From an uncultured Opitutia bacterium (GTDB taxonomy: Bacteria; Verrucomicrobiota; Verrucomicrobiia; Opitutales; UBA953): a stretch of DNA of 64,000 nt. Below, piece after piece: positions 56,436-64,000 of the stretch. The stretch lies in the NCBI GenBank assembly GCA_945957395.1, contig CAMFKE010000007.1, positions 1 through 64,000 of the forward strand. Direction: 5' to 3'. Each line of letters starts with the position of its first letter. Position 1 is the stretch's first letter. Under the pieces are notes generated by a model. It saw nothing but the letters and a program-made list of their open reading frames with translations, was not told the DNA's origin and did no database searches. Made by a program: the position numbers and the translations under genes.

Positions 56436-57794
56436 ATGCCCCGCCTGATTTCCCCGTTCCTGCTTCCGCCGCTTACACTTGCGGCCGCCCTGATGGCGGT
56501 GGCCCCGTTCCTCGCCGCGCCCGCCTTGCGCGCCGCGCAGGTGCCGTTCCCGGTCGTGGACACCAACCAGGCGAAGTGCTACGGCAACGACGGCGAAATC
56601 ACCGCGCCCAAGCGTGGCGCGCCGTTCTTCGGGCAGGACGCGCAGAACCACCGCCGCCCCGCCGAATACGCGCTCTCGTCCGACGGTCTCACGGTGAGCG
56701 ACAAGGTCACCGGGCTCGTATGGCAGCGCAGCCCGGACACCGACGGCGACGGCAAGCTGACGAGCGCGGACAAGCTCACCTTCGCGCAGGCGCAGGAGCT
56801 GCCGGCGAAATTGAACGCCAAGAAATTCGGCGGGCGCACGGACTGGCGGCTGCCCGACATCAAGACGCTGTATTCGCTTTTTGATGCGCGCGGCACCGAC
56901 CCCGGCGGCGAGCAGGACGAGTCGGATTTGCGCCCCTTCATCGACCAAAAATTCTTCCGCTTCGCCTACGGCGACACCCGGTCGGGCGAGCGCATCATCG
57001 ATTCCCAGTACGCCTCCGCCACCAAGTATGTCGGCAAATCCGCGCGCGGGGGCGACAAGGTGTTCGGCGTGAACTTCGCCGACGGCCGAATCAAGGGCTA
57101 CGACCGGCTGATGCCGGGCCGCGGCAACGGCGGCGCAGAAAAGACCTTCTTCGTCCTCTGCGTGGCGGGCAACCCCGCCTACGGCAAAAACGCCTTTGTC
57201 GACAACCGCGACGGCACCGTCACCGACAGGGCCACCGGCCTGATGTGGGAGAAGGGCGACAGCGGCAAGGGCATGAACTGGAAGGACGCCCTGGCGTGGG
57301 CGCAGCAGTGCAACGCGAAGAAACTCTTTGGTCACGCCGACTGGCGCGTGCCGTCGGTGAAGGAGCTGCAGAGCCTGGTGGACTACACGCGCTCGCCCGA
57401 CACCTCGGATTCGCCCGCCATCGACCCGCTGTTCACCTGCACGGCCATCACCAACGAGAACGGCAAGCCCGACTACCCGTTCTACTGGTCGTCCACCACG
57501 CATGTCGGCCCGCGCGGCGGACGCGCCGCCATGTATGTGTCCTTCGGACGCGCCTGCGGCTGGCTCACCCGCCGCGGTCCCGGCGAGCGCGGCGGCCCGC
57601 CCGCCCCGGGTCGCGAGACGCGCGAGGAGCGCGCCACCGCCAAGGAGTTCCTTTTCGCCGATGTGCACGGCGCCGGAGCGCAACGCAGCGACCCCAAGGA
57701 GGGCGACGCCGCCGACTACCCGCACGGGCACGGCCCGCAGGGCGATGTCATCCGCATCCTCAACGCCGTGCGCCTCGTGCGAGATGTGCGCTGA
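56436..57794 (+). CDS. Secreted DUF1566 (Lcl C-terminal-like) protein
   Basis: 452 aa. Signal peptide (LPPLTLAAALMAVAPFLAA). Two DUF1566 domains: GLTVSDKVTGLVWQR..DWRLPDIKTLYSLF (about 85-160) and GTVTDRATGLMWEKG..DWRVPSVKELQSLVDY (about 260-330), each with the W-x-R-L/V-P-x-x-K-E-L hallmark. The first holds an EF-hand-like DTDGDGKLTSADK loop. The C-terminal Gly/Pro-rich segment (GPGERGGPPAPG) is unassigned. DUF1566 appears in secreted or surface proteins; the binding target is unknown. Confidence 0.85.
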   Translation: MPRLISPFLLPPLTLAAALMAVAPFLAAPALRAAQVPFPVVDTNQAKCYGNDGEITAPKRGAPFFGQDAQNHRRPAEYALSSDGLTVSDKVTGLVWQRSPDTDGDGKLTSADKLTFAQAQELPAKLNAKKFGGRTDWRLPDIKTLYSLFDARGTDPGGEQDESDLRPFIDQKFFRFAYGDTRSGERIIDSQYASATKYVGKSARGGDKVFGVNFADGRIKGYDRLMPGRGNGGAEKTFFVLCVAGNPAYGKNAFVDNRDGTVTDRATGLMWEKGDSGKGMNWKDALAWAQQCNAKKLFGHADWRVPSVKELQSLVDYTRSPDTSDSPAIDPLFTCTAITNENGKPDYPFYWSSTTHVGPRGGRAAMYVSFGRACGWLTRRGPGERGGPPAPGRETREERATAKEFLFADVHGAGAQRSDPKEGDAADYPHGHGPQGDVIRILNAVRLVRDVR

Positions 57795-57800
57795 AGGTTT

Positions 57801-57936
57801 AACCACGAAAATCACGAAACACACAAAAGGCAGGGTGGGCACTGGTGGCTCGGAGGGGCGCCCATGGTTTTAAGGAGGGGCCGGCGTATTCCTACCCCTG
57901 ATACCCCTTTTCGTGTGTTTCGTGATTTTCGTGGTT
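57801..57936. repeat. 30-bp inverted repeat with 75-base interior
   Basis: The left arm 57801-57830 begins AACCACGAAAATCACGAAAC; the right arm 57906-57936 is its reverse complement with one extra base. The arms are AT-rich, whereas the interior (GGCAGGGTGGGC to CCTACCCC) is normal for this genome. No protein is encoded inside. Terminal inverted repeats around a short interior suggest a small non-autonomous element or a large terminator-like hairpin. Confidence 0.8.
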
Positions 57937-58009
57937 CCTTCCGAGAGTCTGAGGAATGCCCGAACCAAACTTCCGTAACCTCCGTGGGTGAATCCAACTA
58001 ACGCCATCC

Positions 58010-59305
58010 ATGAACCGCTTGATTCCGTTTTTAGCCCTCGGTTGCGCCGGTGTCGCCGCCGCGAAGCCTTCCGCGCCGAACATCGTGGTGATCCTCTCCG
58101 ACGACCTCGGCTACGCCGACACGGGGCTGCACGGCGGCGAAATCCGCACGCCCAACCTCGACCGTCTCGCGCGGGAGGGCGTGGAGCTGCAGCGGTTCTA
58201 TGTCTGCCCGGTATGCAGCCCCACCCGCGTCGGATTGCTCACCGGCATGATGCCGCGCCGATTCGGCGTCACCGCGGCGCTGCGCCCGCGCGACGCCGGC
58301 CTGCCCGCCGACATCCCGACGCTGCCTCAGACCTTGAAGGCGGCGGGGTACGCCACGGCGCTGGTCGGCAAATGGCATGCCGGCTCCGCCCGCCCGCCGA
58401 ACAAGGCCGGTTTCGACCGCTTCTACGGGTTCATGGGCGGGCAGATCGACTACCTCAAACACACGGGCCCGGGCGGACGCGAGGACTGGTGGCGCGACAC
58501 GACGCCGCTATCGGAAACCGGATACAGCACCCGCCTCTTCGCCGACGAGGCCGTGCGCATCCTTGAAAACCGGGACAAAGCCTCGCCAGTGTTCCTCCAG
58601 GTCGCCTTCAACGCGCCGCACCTGCCCGTGAGCGCCCCGCCCGGCTACGCCGAGCGCTACCCGAACCTCTCCGCCACCAAGGCCGTCTACGCCGGCGCCG
58701 TCACCGCGATGGACGAGGAGATCGGTCGCATTCTCGAAACCCTGCAAAAGCAGGGGATGGCCGACGACACGCTCGTCCTCTTCTTCTCCGACAACGGCGC
58801 GGGCGGACGCGCCGGCGGCTCCAACGCCCCGCTGCGCGGGGGCAAGGACACCTTGTACGAGGGCGGCATTCGCACGCTCTGCACCGTCCGTTGGACGGGC
58901 AAGCTCAAGGCCGGCTCGACCTCCGCGCAGCCCGTGGCCGTGCACGACCTGTTCCCCACGATCCTCGCCGCCGCCGGCGTCACGCCCCCGGCGGGGTTCA
59001 AGCCCGACGGCCTTTCGCAGTGGGAGTCGCTGCGCACCGGGAAAACGGCGACGCGCGAGCCCATCGTCATCGCCACGGCCGACGCCGCCATCGTGGACGG
59101 CGACTGGAAGCTCATCAAACCCGCCGACGGCCCCGGCGCGCTGTACCGGTTGGACACGCCGAAGGGCGAAAACGAGGAGGTGACCGCGGCGCATGCCGCC
59201 GTGGCCGCGCGGCTGGAGAAACGCCTCGACGAGGTTTTGAAAAAGCTGCCCGCCGTCGCCGCCGGCGAGCGCCGCCCGGGTGGAGGCAAGCCGCGCCGCA
59301 ACTGA
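58010..59305 (+). CDS. Secreted arylsulfatase-type sulfatase (S1 family)
   Basis: 431 aa. Signal peptide MNRLIPFLALGCAGVAAA. Metal site PNIVVILSDDLGYADTG; formylglycine motif CSPTRVGLLTG; TALVGKWHAG; DNGAGGRAGGSNAPLRGGK; YEGGIRTLCTVRW. Shorter than the sulfatase at 42835 and of a different subtype, lacking the long insert. Substrate not readable. It lies far from the glycan locus and follows a DUF1566 gene after the inverted-repeat element, so it is probably monocistronic. Confidence 0.92.
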   Translation: MNRLIPFLALGCAGVAAAKPSAPNIVVILSDDLGYADTGLHGGEIRTPNLDRLAREGVELQRFYVCPVCSPTRVGLLTGMMPRRFGVTAALRPRDAGLPADIPTLPQTLKAAGYATALVGKWHAGSARPPNKAGFDRFYGFMGGQIDYLKHTGPGGREDWWRDTTPLSETGYSTRLFADEAVRILENRDKASPVFLQVAFNAPHLPVSAPPGYAERYPNLSATKAVYAGAVTAMDEEIGRILETLQKQGMADDTLVLFFSDNGAGGRAGGSNAPLRGGKDTLYEGGIRTLCTVRWTGKLKAGSTSAQPVAVHDLFPTILAAAGVTPPAGFKPDGLSQWESLRTGKTATREPIVIATADAAIVDGDWKLIKPADGPGALYRLDTPKGENEEVTAAHAAVAARLEKRLDEVLKKLPAVAAGERRPGGGKPRRN

Positions 59306-59435
59306 GGCCGCTCGGTTCGCCCGATCGCGGTTGAAGCCCACGAAGTTTTTCGCGATTTCGCCTAATGAAGCGGGCGCGGCGCGCGTTACAGGGTCGGTGT
59401 TGCAAGCCTCGCCATACGCCCCCCATCGTGCGGGC

Positions 59436-59969
59436 ATGACCGCCCCAGCCCCGGCCCCTCTCGACGCCGACGACTTCCGTCGACTCGTCGAAACGCACGC
59501 CGCCGAGCTCACCCGCTATGCGTGCGGGATTCTCTCCGGTGACGGCGACTCGGCGCGCGACATCATCCAGGACACCTTTGTGAAGCTCTGGCAGAGCCCG
59601 CCGGCCGACCGGTCGCACCTGCGCGCCTGGCTCTTCTGCGTCTGCCGCTCGCGCTGCCTCGACATGCTTCGCCGGCGCGGCCGCATCGTCGGCGACGACG
59701 GCTCCCGCGCGGAACACGAGCCCGACGAGGCGCCCTCCCCCGCGCGCGCGCTGGCCGACAGCGACGCGGCCGGGGCGCTCTTCGCGCTGGTGGACACGCT
59801 TGCGCCGCGCCAGCGCGAAATCGTGCGCCTCAAGTTTCAAAACGACCTCTCCTACGCCGAGATCGCCGAGATCACCGGGCTGACCGCCACGAATGTGGGT
59901 TTCATCCTGCACACGGCGATAAAGACCCTGCGCGCCCGCCTCGACGAACGCTCGGACCTGCGCGAATGA
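59436..59969 (+). CDS. ECF-type RNA polymerase sigma factor
   Basis: 177 aa. Region 2: LTRYACGILSGDGDSARDIIQDTFVKLWQ (about 24-52) with the -10-binding helix RAWLFCVCRSRCLDMLRR; region 4: LVDTLAPRQREIVRLKFQND and LSYAEIAEITGLTATNVGFI. No region 1 or 3, as usual for extracytoplasmic-function sigma factors. The downstream gene, 37 bases later, encodes a transmembrane YfbK-like protein and is the likely partner or anti-sigma factor. No auto-regulated promoter motif is obvious. Confidence 0.93.
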   Translation: MTAPAPAPLDADDFRRLVETHAAELTRYACGILSGDGDSARDIIQDTFVKLWQSPPADRSHLRAWLFCVCRSRCLDMLRRRGRIVGDDGSRAEHEPDEAPSPARALADSDAAGALFALVDTLAPRQREIVRLKFQNDLSYAEIAEITGLTATNVGFILHTAIKTLRARLDERSDLRE

Positions 59970-60006
59970 CCCGATTTTCCCCAACAACTTCCCAGGCCCC
60001 CACGCC

Positions 60007-61242
60007 ATGAACGCCAACGCTCCCCTTCCGCCGCTCACCCCGGACGACCCGCGCCTCACCGCGCTCGCCCTGGGCGAGATTTCCGACCCGGCCGAACGCG
60101 CCGCGCTCGAAAAACAGGTGGCGGACGATCCCGCCTTGCGCGCCGCCCTGGATTCGGCGCGCCGGCTGACCGACGGGCTGCGCGAATCGCTCGCCGCCGA
60201 GCCGCTGCCGTTCGTCAACCCCGCCGCCATCGCGGCGAAGGCGATGGGCGGCGCGCCCGCGGCGACACGCCGCCGCACCAGCGCACTGGGCGGCTCGATT
60301 TCGGCGCCCCGCGCCACGACGGACGGCGACGCACGCTCACGCCTCGTCACCTTTTGCGGCCTGGGCGCGGCGGCCGCCGCCTGCCTGGCGGTGTTCGTCG
60401 CCACACGCTCCCCTCACGAGGCACGCGAGGCGACCGACGCGCTCGTCGCGGCCGGCGCCCCCGCCGCGCCCGCACCGCTGGTCGTCCTGCCCTCGGCGTC
60501 GCGAAACGACCTGGGCTATCTGGCCAAGTTGCTGCCCGGACTGCCCGGCGCGGGCGCCGCGTTCCGCCCGGCCGGACGCGCACCGCTCTCCCTGTCCGCG
60601 AGCGGGGCGCGCGCCTACGCCGCCGCCTTCTCCCGCGAGCTAGTCGCCGGCCGTCGCCCGGCGCCTTCACGCACCCGGGTGGACGGCCTGGTGAACGCCT
60701 TTATCGCCGGGCACCGCTCCCCCGCGGGTGCGCGCCCGGTGCAGATCGAGGCCGCCCTCACCGACGCCCCCTGGAACCCCGCCAACCGGCTTCTTCGCGT
60801 GACCGTTCGCGCCCATGGCGCGACCGGCGAAATCGTCGCGCGCAACGCCTCCGCCTCGGTCGACTTCGACGCCGCAGGGGTGAAGTCCTGGCGACTGCTT
60901 GGCCACAACGGCGCCACAGCCCCGACCTCCGGTGTGGCGCTGCGCGCGGGCGAATCCGTGACGACGCTCTATGAGATCGAACCCGGGGCCGACTCGACCG
61001 ACGCGCCGCTCGGACGCGTGACCGTGCGCTACGCGCGCGCCGACAAATCCGGCGCCGACCTCGCGGAGGTGAAGCTCAACGCCTCGCAACGCGCTTCCCT
61101 GGCCGACACGGACGCCGACACGCGGTTCGCCGCCGGACTGGCGGCCTACGCGCTCAACCCGGGTGAGAACACGGCGGCGGCCCTCGCCGTGGCCGCGGGC
61201 TCGGACCCGGAACGCCGGGCGTTCGCCGCTTGCGCCCGCTGA
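60007..61242 (+). CDS. YfbK-like anti-sigma/membrane protein lacking its vWA domain
   Basis: 411 aa. The N-terminus (1-60: LTALALGEISDPAERAALEK) looks like an anti-sigma-type zinc-free cytoplasmic domain; one membrane helix is at about 120-138 (FCGLGAAAAACLAVFVA). The periplasmic part keeps the YfbK start (RTRVDGLVNAFIAG, then APWNPANRLLRVTVRAH) and the DUF3520 end (ASVDFDAAGVKSWRLLGHNG, GESVTTLYEIEPG), but the vWA domain with its MIDAS motif that normally lies between them is absent. Operon with the ECF factor; probably senses the envelope and holds the sigma factor. Confidence 0.75.
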   Translation: MNANAPLPPLTPDDPRLTALALGEISDPAERAALEKQVADDPALRAALDSARRLTDGLRESLAAEPLPFVNPAAIAAKAMGGAPAATRRRTSALGGSISAPRATTDGDARSRLVTFCGLGAAAAACLAVFVATRSPHEAREATDALVAAGAPAAPAPLVVLPSASRNDLGYLAKLLPGLPGAGAAFRPAGRAPLSLSASGARAYAAAFSRELVAGRRPAPSRTRVDGLVNAFIAGHRSPAGARPVQIEAALTDAPWNPANRLLRVTVRAHGATGEIVARNASASVDFDAAGVKSWRLLGHNGATAPTSGVALRAGESVTTLYEIEPGADSTDAPLGRVTVRYARADKSGADLAEVKLNASQRASLADTDADTRFAAGLAAYALNPGENTAAALAVAAGSDPERRAFAACAR

Positions 61243-61258
61243 CGCGGCCGCCCGCGCC

Positions 61259-61780
61259 TCAGTTCATCAGAAACACCAGGAGCTGAAGCGAGAACACGGC
61301 GAGCAACACGCCGCACACCATAAGGCTGAACAGCACCGAGACGGCGAAACCGACAAAGGTGCCCCAGCCCGACTTCATGGCTTCGCGCCAGGTGCGGCCA
61401 AACAGCATCTCGGCCAGTATCGCGCCCAGCGCCGGCCCCATCAGGGCGCCCGCCAAAAGTCCCACGCCGGTGAGCAGGCCGAGGGCGGTGAACACGAGGC
61501 CGCCTACCAGCGCGCCCCAGGCGCCGGCCCACGACGCGCCGTAGCGGCGCGCGCCCCACACGCCGGCGAAAAAGTCGACCGCCTTGGCGAGGGCGACGAG
61601 GAACAGCCCCAGAAGCAGGGTCATCGTGCCCACGGGACCTTCGGGCCAAAGCAGGTGGCACACCAGCAACCCGCTCCACGCGATGAGCGGACCGGGGGTC
61701 ATCGGGATGAAGGTGAGGAAGCCCCCGAGCAGGAGCAGCATCGACGAGAAGATAAGGGCGGCGATTTCCATGCCGCCCAT
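61259..61780 (-). CDS. DUF456 membrane protein
   Basis: About 173 aa, six hydrophobic segments. The family signature FIPMTPGPLIAWSGLLVCHL (here after LLLLGGFLTFIPMTPGP) is present, with a GAIAGAL-like LLAGALMGPALGAILAEML and internal near-repeat of Gly-rich helices. DUF456 proteins are inner-membrane proteins of unknown function. ATG at 61780 is used (alternatives 61771 and 61801). It lies convergently against the sigma-factor operon, separated by only 16 bases. Confidence 0.8.
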   Translation of the reverse strand: MGGMEIAALIFSSMLLLLGGFLTFIPMTPGPLIAWSGLLVCHLLWPEGPVGTMTLLLGLFLVALAKAVDFFAGVWGARRYGASWAGAWGALVGGLVFTALGLLTGVGLLAGALMGPALGAILAEMLFGRTWREAMKSGWGTFVGFAVSVLFSLMVCGVLLAVFSLQLLVFLMN

Positions 61781-61821
61781 ACTACCCGTATGCGCGGCCA
61801 CGGGAAGCCCTCAAAACGGGA

Positions 61822-61852
61822 AAGGCCCGCCCGGGGTTTCCGGACGGGCCTT
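61822..61852 (-). terminator. Terminator after fumarase
   Basis: Minus-strand stem AAGGCCCGTCCGG / CCGGGCGGGCCTT with a 5-base loop, followed on the minus strand by TTCCCGTTTT. Located between the fumarase stop and the DUF456 gene. Confidence 0.75.
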
Positions 61853-61874
61853 CGCGCCGCGTTTAGGAGCGCGC

Positions 61875-63530
61875 TCAGTGCGCGACGCAAACGCCGCAGC
61901 CGCCGGTGTTGATCTGCTTGAAGAAGTCGTTGCCCTTGTCGTCCACCAGGATGAACGCGGGGAAGTCCACGACCTCGATCTTCCACACGGCCTCCATGCC
62001 CAGCTCCGGGTACTCCACGAGCTCGACCTTGCGGATGTTCTCCTTGGCCAGGATGGCGGCGGGTCCGCCGATGGAACCGAGGTAGAAGCCGCCGTGCTTC
62101 TTGCAGGCGTTCGTGACCTCGTCGCCGCGGTTGCCCTTGGCGATCATGACCATCGAGCCGCCGAGCGACTGGAACAGGTCCACATACGAGTCCATGCGGC
62201 CGGCCGTGGTCGGGCCGAAGGAACCGGAAGCGTAACCGGCGGGGGTCTTCGCGGGGCCGGCGTAGTAAACCGGGTGGTTCTTGAAGTACTCGGGCAGGCC
62301 CTGGCCGGCGTCCACGCGCTCCTTGAGCTTCGCGTGGGCGATGTCGCGCGCCACGATGATGGTGCCGTTGAGCGAGAGGCGCGTGGTGACCGGGTGCTTG
62401 GAAAGCTCGGCGCGGATGTCGGCCATCGGGCGGTTCAGGTCGATGGAGACGACCGTAGTATCCTTCTTGCGGATACGCTCGGACTCGGGGATGAACCGGC
62501 CGGGATGCTCCTCGAGACGCTCCAGGAACACGCCGTCCTTGGTGATCTTGGCCTTGGCGTTGCGGTCGGCCGAGCACGACACGGCCATGCCGATCGGGCA
62601 CGAGGCGCCGTGGCGCGGCAGGCGCACCACGCGCACGTCGAGGGCGAACCACTTGCCGCCGAACTGGGCGCCGATGCCCAGCTCGTGAGCGGCCTTGAGC
62701 AGCTTGGCCTCCAGCTCGGTGTCGCGGAAGGCGCGGCCGTGCGCGTTGCCGGTGGTGGGCAGCTCGTCGTAGTACTTGGTGGAGGCGAGCTTCACCGTCT
62801 TCATGGTGAGCTCGGCGGAGGTGCCGCCGATGACGAACGCGAGGTGGTACGGGGGGCAGGCCGCCGTGCCCAGCGAACGCATCTTCTCGACCAGGTACTT
62901 CTCGAGGCTCTTCGGGTTGAGCACCGCCTTCGTCTCCTGGTACAGGTAGCTCTTGTTCGCCGAGCCCCCGCCCTTGGCGACGAAGAGGAAACTGTATTCG
63001 TCGCCGTCGGTGGCGAACAGGTCGATCTGCGCCGGCAGGTTCGTGCCGGTGTTGACCTCCTTGTACATGTCGATGGCCGCCGTCTGCGAGTAGCGCAGGT
63101 TGTTCTGCGTGTACGCCTGGTACACGCCCAGCGAGAGCGCCTCGGCGTCGTCCTGGTCGCCGGTCCACACGCACTGGCCCTTCTTGCCCACGATCGTGGC
63201 CGTGCCGGTGTCCTGGCAGAACGGCAGCACGCCGTGCGCGGCGACCTCGGCGTTGCGCAGCATGGCAAGTGCGACGGAGCGGTCGTTGTCGCTGGACTGC
63301 GGGTCGTTCAGGATGGCGGCCACCTGCTTGAGGTGCGCCGGGCGCAGCATGAACGAGATGTCATGGAAGGCCTGGTTGGCCAGCAGCGTGAGCGCCTCGG
63401 GGGCGACCTTGAGGATGGTCTTTCCCTCGAATTGCGTGGTGGAGACGCCCTCGCGCGTGATAAGCCGATACTCGGTCGTGTCGTCGCCGAGAGGGAACAT
63501 TTCCTGATAGTGGAACGGGGTGTTGGACAT
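61875..63530 (-). CDS. Class I fumarate hydratase (4Fe-4S type)
   Basis: Interconverts fumarate and malate in the TCA cycle. 551 aa, E. coli FumA-like. Three Fe-S cysteines are visible: [29 protein letters not shown] and [34 protein letters not shown] and [16 protein letters not shown] are further conserved blocks; the C-terminus is [12 protein letters not shown] at 63530 ([15 protein letters not shown]) is used; the frame is open 40 codons further up, but that part is arginine/alanine-rich. Being oxygen-sensitive, it suggests an anaerobic or facultative host. Confidence 0.95.
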   Translation of the reverse strand: MSNTPFHYQEMFPLGDDTTEYRLITREGVSTTQFEGKTILKVAPEALTLLANQAFHDISFMLRPAHLKQVAAILNDPQSSDNDRSVALAMLRNAEVAAHGVLPFCQDTGTATIVGKKGQCVWTGDQDDAEALSLGVYQAYTQNNLRYSQTAAIDMYKEVNTGTNLPAQIDLFATDGDEYSFLFVAKGGGSANKSYLYQETKAVLNPKSLEKYLVEKMRSLGTAACPPYHLAFVIGGTSAELTMKTVKLASTKYYDELPTTGNAHGRAFRDTELEAKLLKAAHELGIGAQFGGKWFALDVRVVRLPRHGASCPIGMAVSCSADRNAKAKITKDGVFLERLEEHPGRFIPESERIRKKDTTVVSIDLNRPMADIRAELSKHPVTTRLSLNGTIIVARDIAHAKLKERVDAGQGLPEYFKNHPVYYAGPAKTPAGYASGSFGPTTAGRMDSYVDLFQSLGGSMVMIAKGNRGDEVTNACKKHGGFYLGSIGGPAAILAKENIRKVELVEYPELGMEAVWKIEVVDFPAFILVDDKGNDFFKQINTGGCGVCVAH

Positions 63531-63639
63531 GACGCGCCCGAGCATCCGCGCCCGCGCCGCTGCGGCAAACCGAAAAGCGGCGCGCCCGCTCCGTCCGGCG
63601 GCCCCGGCAAAGCCCGCCCGCGCCCCGGAATCCGGGCGC

Positions 63640-63669
63640 AAAAAAAACACCCTCCGCGAACGGAGGGTG
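63640..63669 (-). terminator. Strong terminator between hup and fumarase
   Basis: Minus-strand hairpin CACCCTCCG / CGGAGGGTG with loop TTCG, followed on that strand by eight T residues. It terminates hup. Confidence 0.93.
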
Positions 63670-63695
63670 CCTTAGCAAGGGGAACTCGTCCCGAC

Positions 63696-63983
63696 TTACT
63701 TGGTCTTGGAAGCGACTTCCTTGAGGGCGGAGCCGGCCTTGAACTTCACGTTCTTGGAGGCCTTGATCTGGATGGGCTTGCCGGTCTTGGGGTTCACGCC
63801 CTTGCGAGCGGCGCGGTTGACGACGGCGAAGGTGCCGAAGCCGATGACCTGGACGGACTTGTCCTTCTTGATGCCGGCCTGGATGGCTTCGAAGGTGGCT
63901 TCGACAGCGCGCTCGGCGGCGGCCTTGGAGGTTTCATTGCCCAGCAGCTTCTGCACTTCGGCGACGAGTTCGGCTTTGTTCAT
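63696..63983 (-). CDS. hup: HU-family DNA-binding protein
   Basis: 95 aa histone-like protein: bends DNA and compacts the chromosome. MNKAELVAEVQKLLG, VIGFGTFAVVNRAARKGVNP (with the conserved GFGTF turn and flexible arm NPKTGKPI) and VKFKAGSALKEV are diagnostic. Length is normal. Immediately followed by a very strong terminator; the promoter lies off the window edge (only 17 bases remain). Lower in GC than its neighbours, as is common in highly expressed genes here. Confidence 0.97.
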   Translation of the reverse strand: MNKAELVAEVQKLLGNETSKAAAERAVEATFEAIQAGIKKDKSVQVIGFGTFAVVNRAARKGVNPKTGKPIQIKASKNVKFKAGSALKEVASKTK

Positions 63984-64000
63984 GGTATTTATTAGGGGTG

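Overview
This is a very GC-rich bacterial segment with tightly packed genes. The gene content fits Verrucomicrobiota, most likely an Opitutales/Opitutaceae-type bacterium. The clues are secreted sulfatases and glycoside hydrolases (one with an NPCBM domain), a XylR-type LacI/AraC hybrid regulator, a DUF3857-transglutaminase giant, DUF1566 and DUF456 proteins, Gram-negative outer-membrane proteins, and start codons that mostly follow pyrimidine-rich leaders rather than Shine-Dalgarno sequences. The taxon is inferred; there is no rRNA or tRNA gene in the window to confirm it.

Layout. 0-3 kb: three small unknown proteins and a secreted C39-like protease homologue. 3-9.3 kb: 2-oxoglutarate dehydrogenase E2 (minus strand), a secreted unknown, an RsuA/RluE-type pseudouridine synthase, a compositionally distinct Rossmann protein, panB and gpsA. 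9.4-15 kb: a frameshifted SET-domain gene, a GT28-type glycosyltransferase, a TPR protein and a 750-residue membrane protein, closed by a strong terminator. 15-19.7 kb: a Ski2-like helicase and acetolactate synthase. 19.7-33 kb: an LpxR-type protein followed by an aryl-polyene-like pigment or lipid locus: ANL ligase, outer-membrane barrel, chorismatase, VTT membrane protein, ACP, ketosynthase, chain-length-factor-like protein, two acyltransferases, GT2, LolA-like carrier and MMPL exporter. 33-38 kb: alaS and a tandem array of three related small membrane proteins. 38-44.3 kb: a minus-strand carbohydrate locus with an NPCBM/GH43 gene split by one in-frame TAG, a GH27 alpha-galactosidase, a XylR-type regulator and a sulfatase. 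44.6-53 kb: a DUF3857/transglutaminase protein, a SOUL lipoprotein, a C_GCAxxG_C_C protein, an MBL hydrolase, a repeat-filled spacer and a thrS without TGS domain. 53.2-56.1 kb: a compact three-gene operon of AAA ATPase, TOPRIM-like DUF4276 protein and NucS-like nuclease with a PUA/EVE-like tail, a candidate defence system. 56.4-61.3 kb: a DUF1566 protein, a second sulfatase, and an ECF sigma factor with a YfbK-like partner that has lost its vWA domain. 61.3-64 kb: DUF456 protein, class I fumarase and HU, all minus strand.

How the genes work together. The 20-33 kb locus can be read as one pathway. Chorismatase supplies a hydroxybenzoate starter, the ANL ligase activates it, and ACP, KS and CLF extend it. 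Acyltransferases and the GT attach the chain to a lipid or sugar head group, and the LolA-like and MMPL proteins move the product to the outer membrane. No ketoreductase or dehydratase is encoded here, so those steps must come from elsewhere if the product is a polyene. The 38-44 kb locus would desulfate and degrade a galactose-containing glycan. Core metabolism is represented by sucB, fumarase, ilvB, panB and gpsA, and translation by alaS and thrS.
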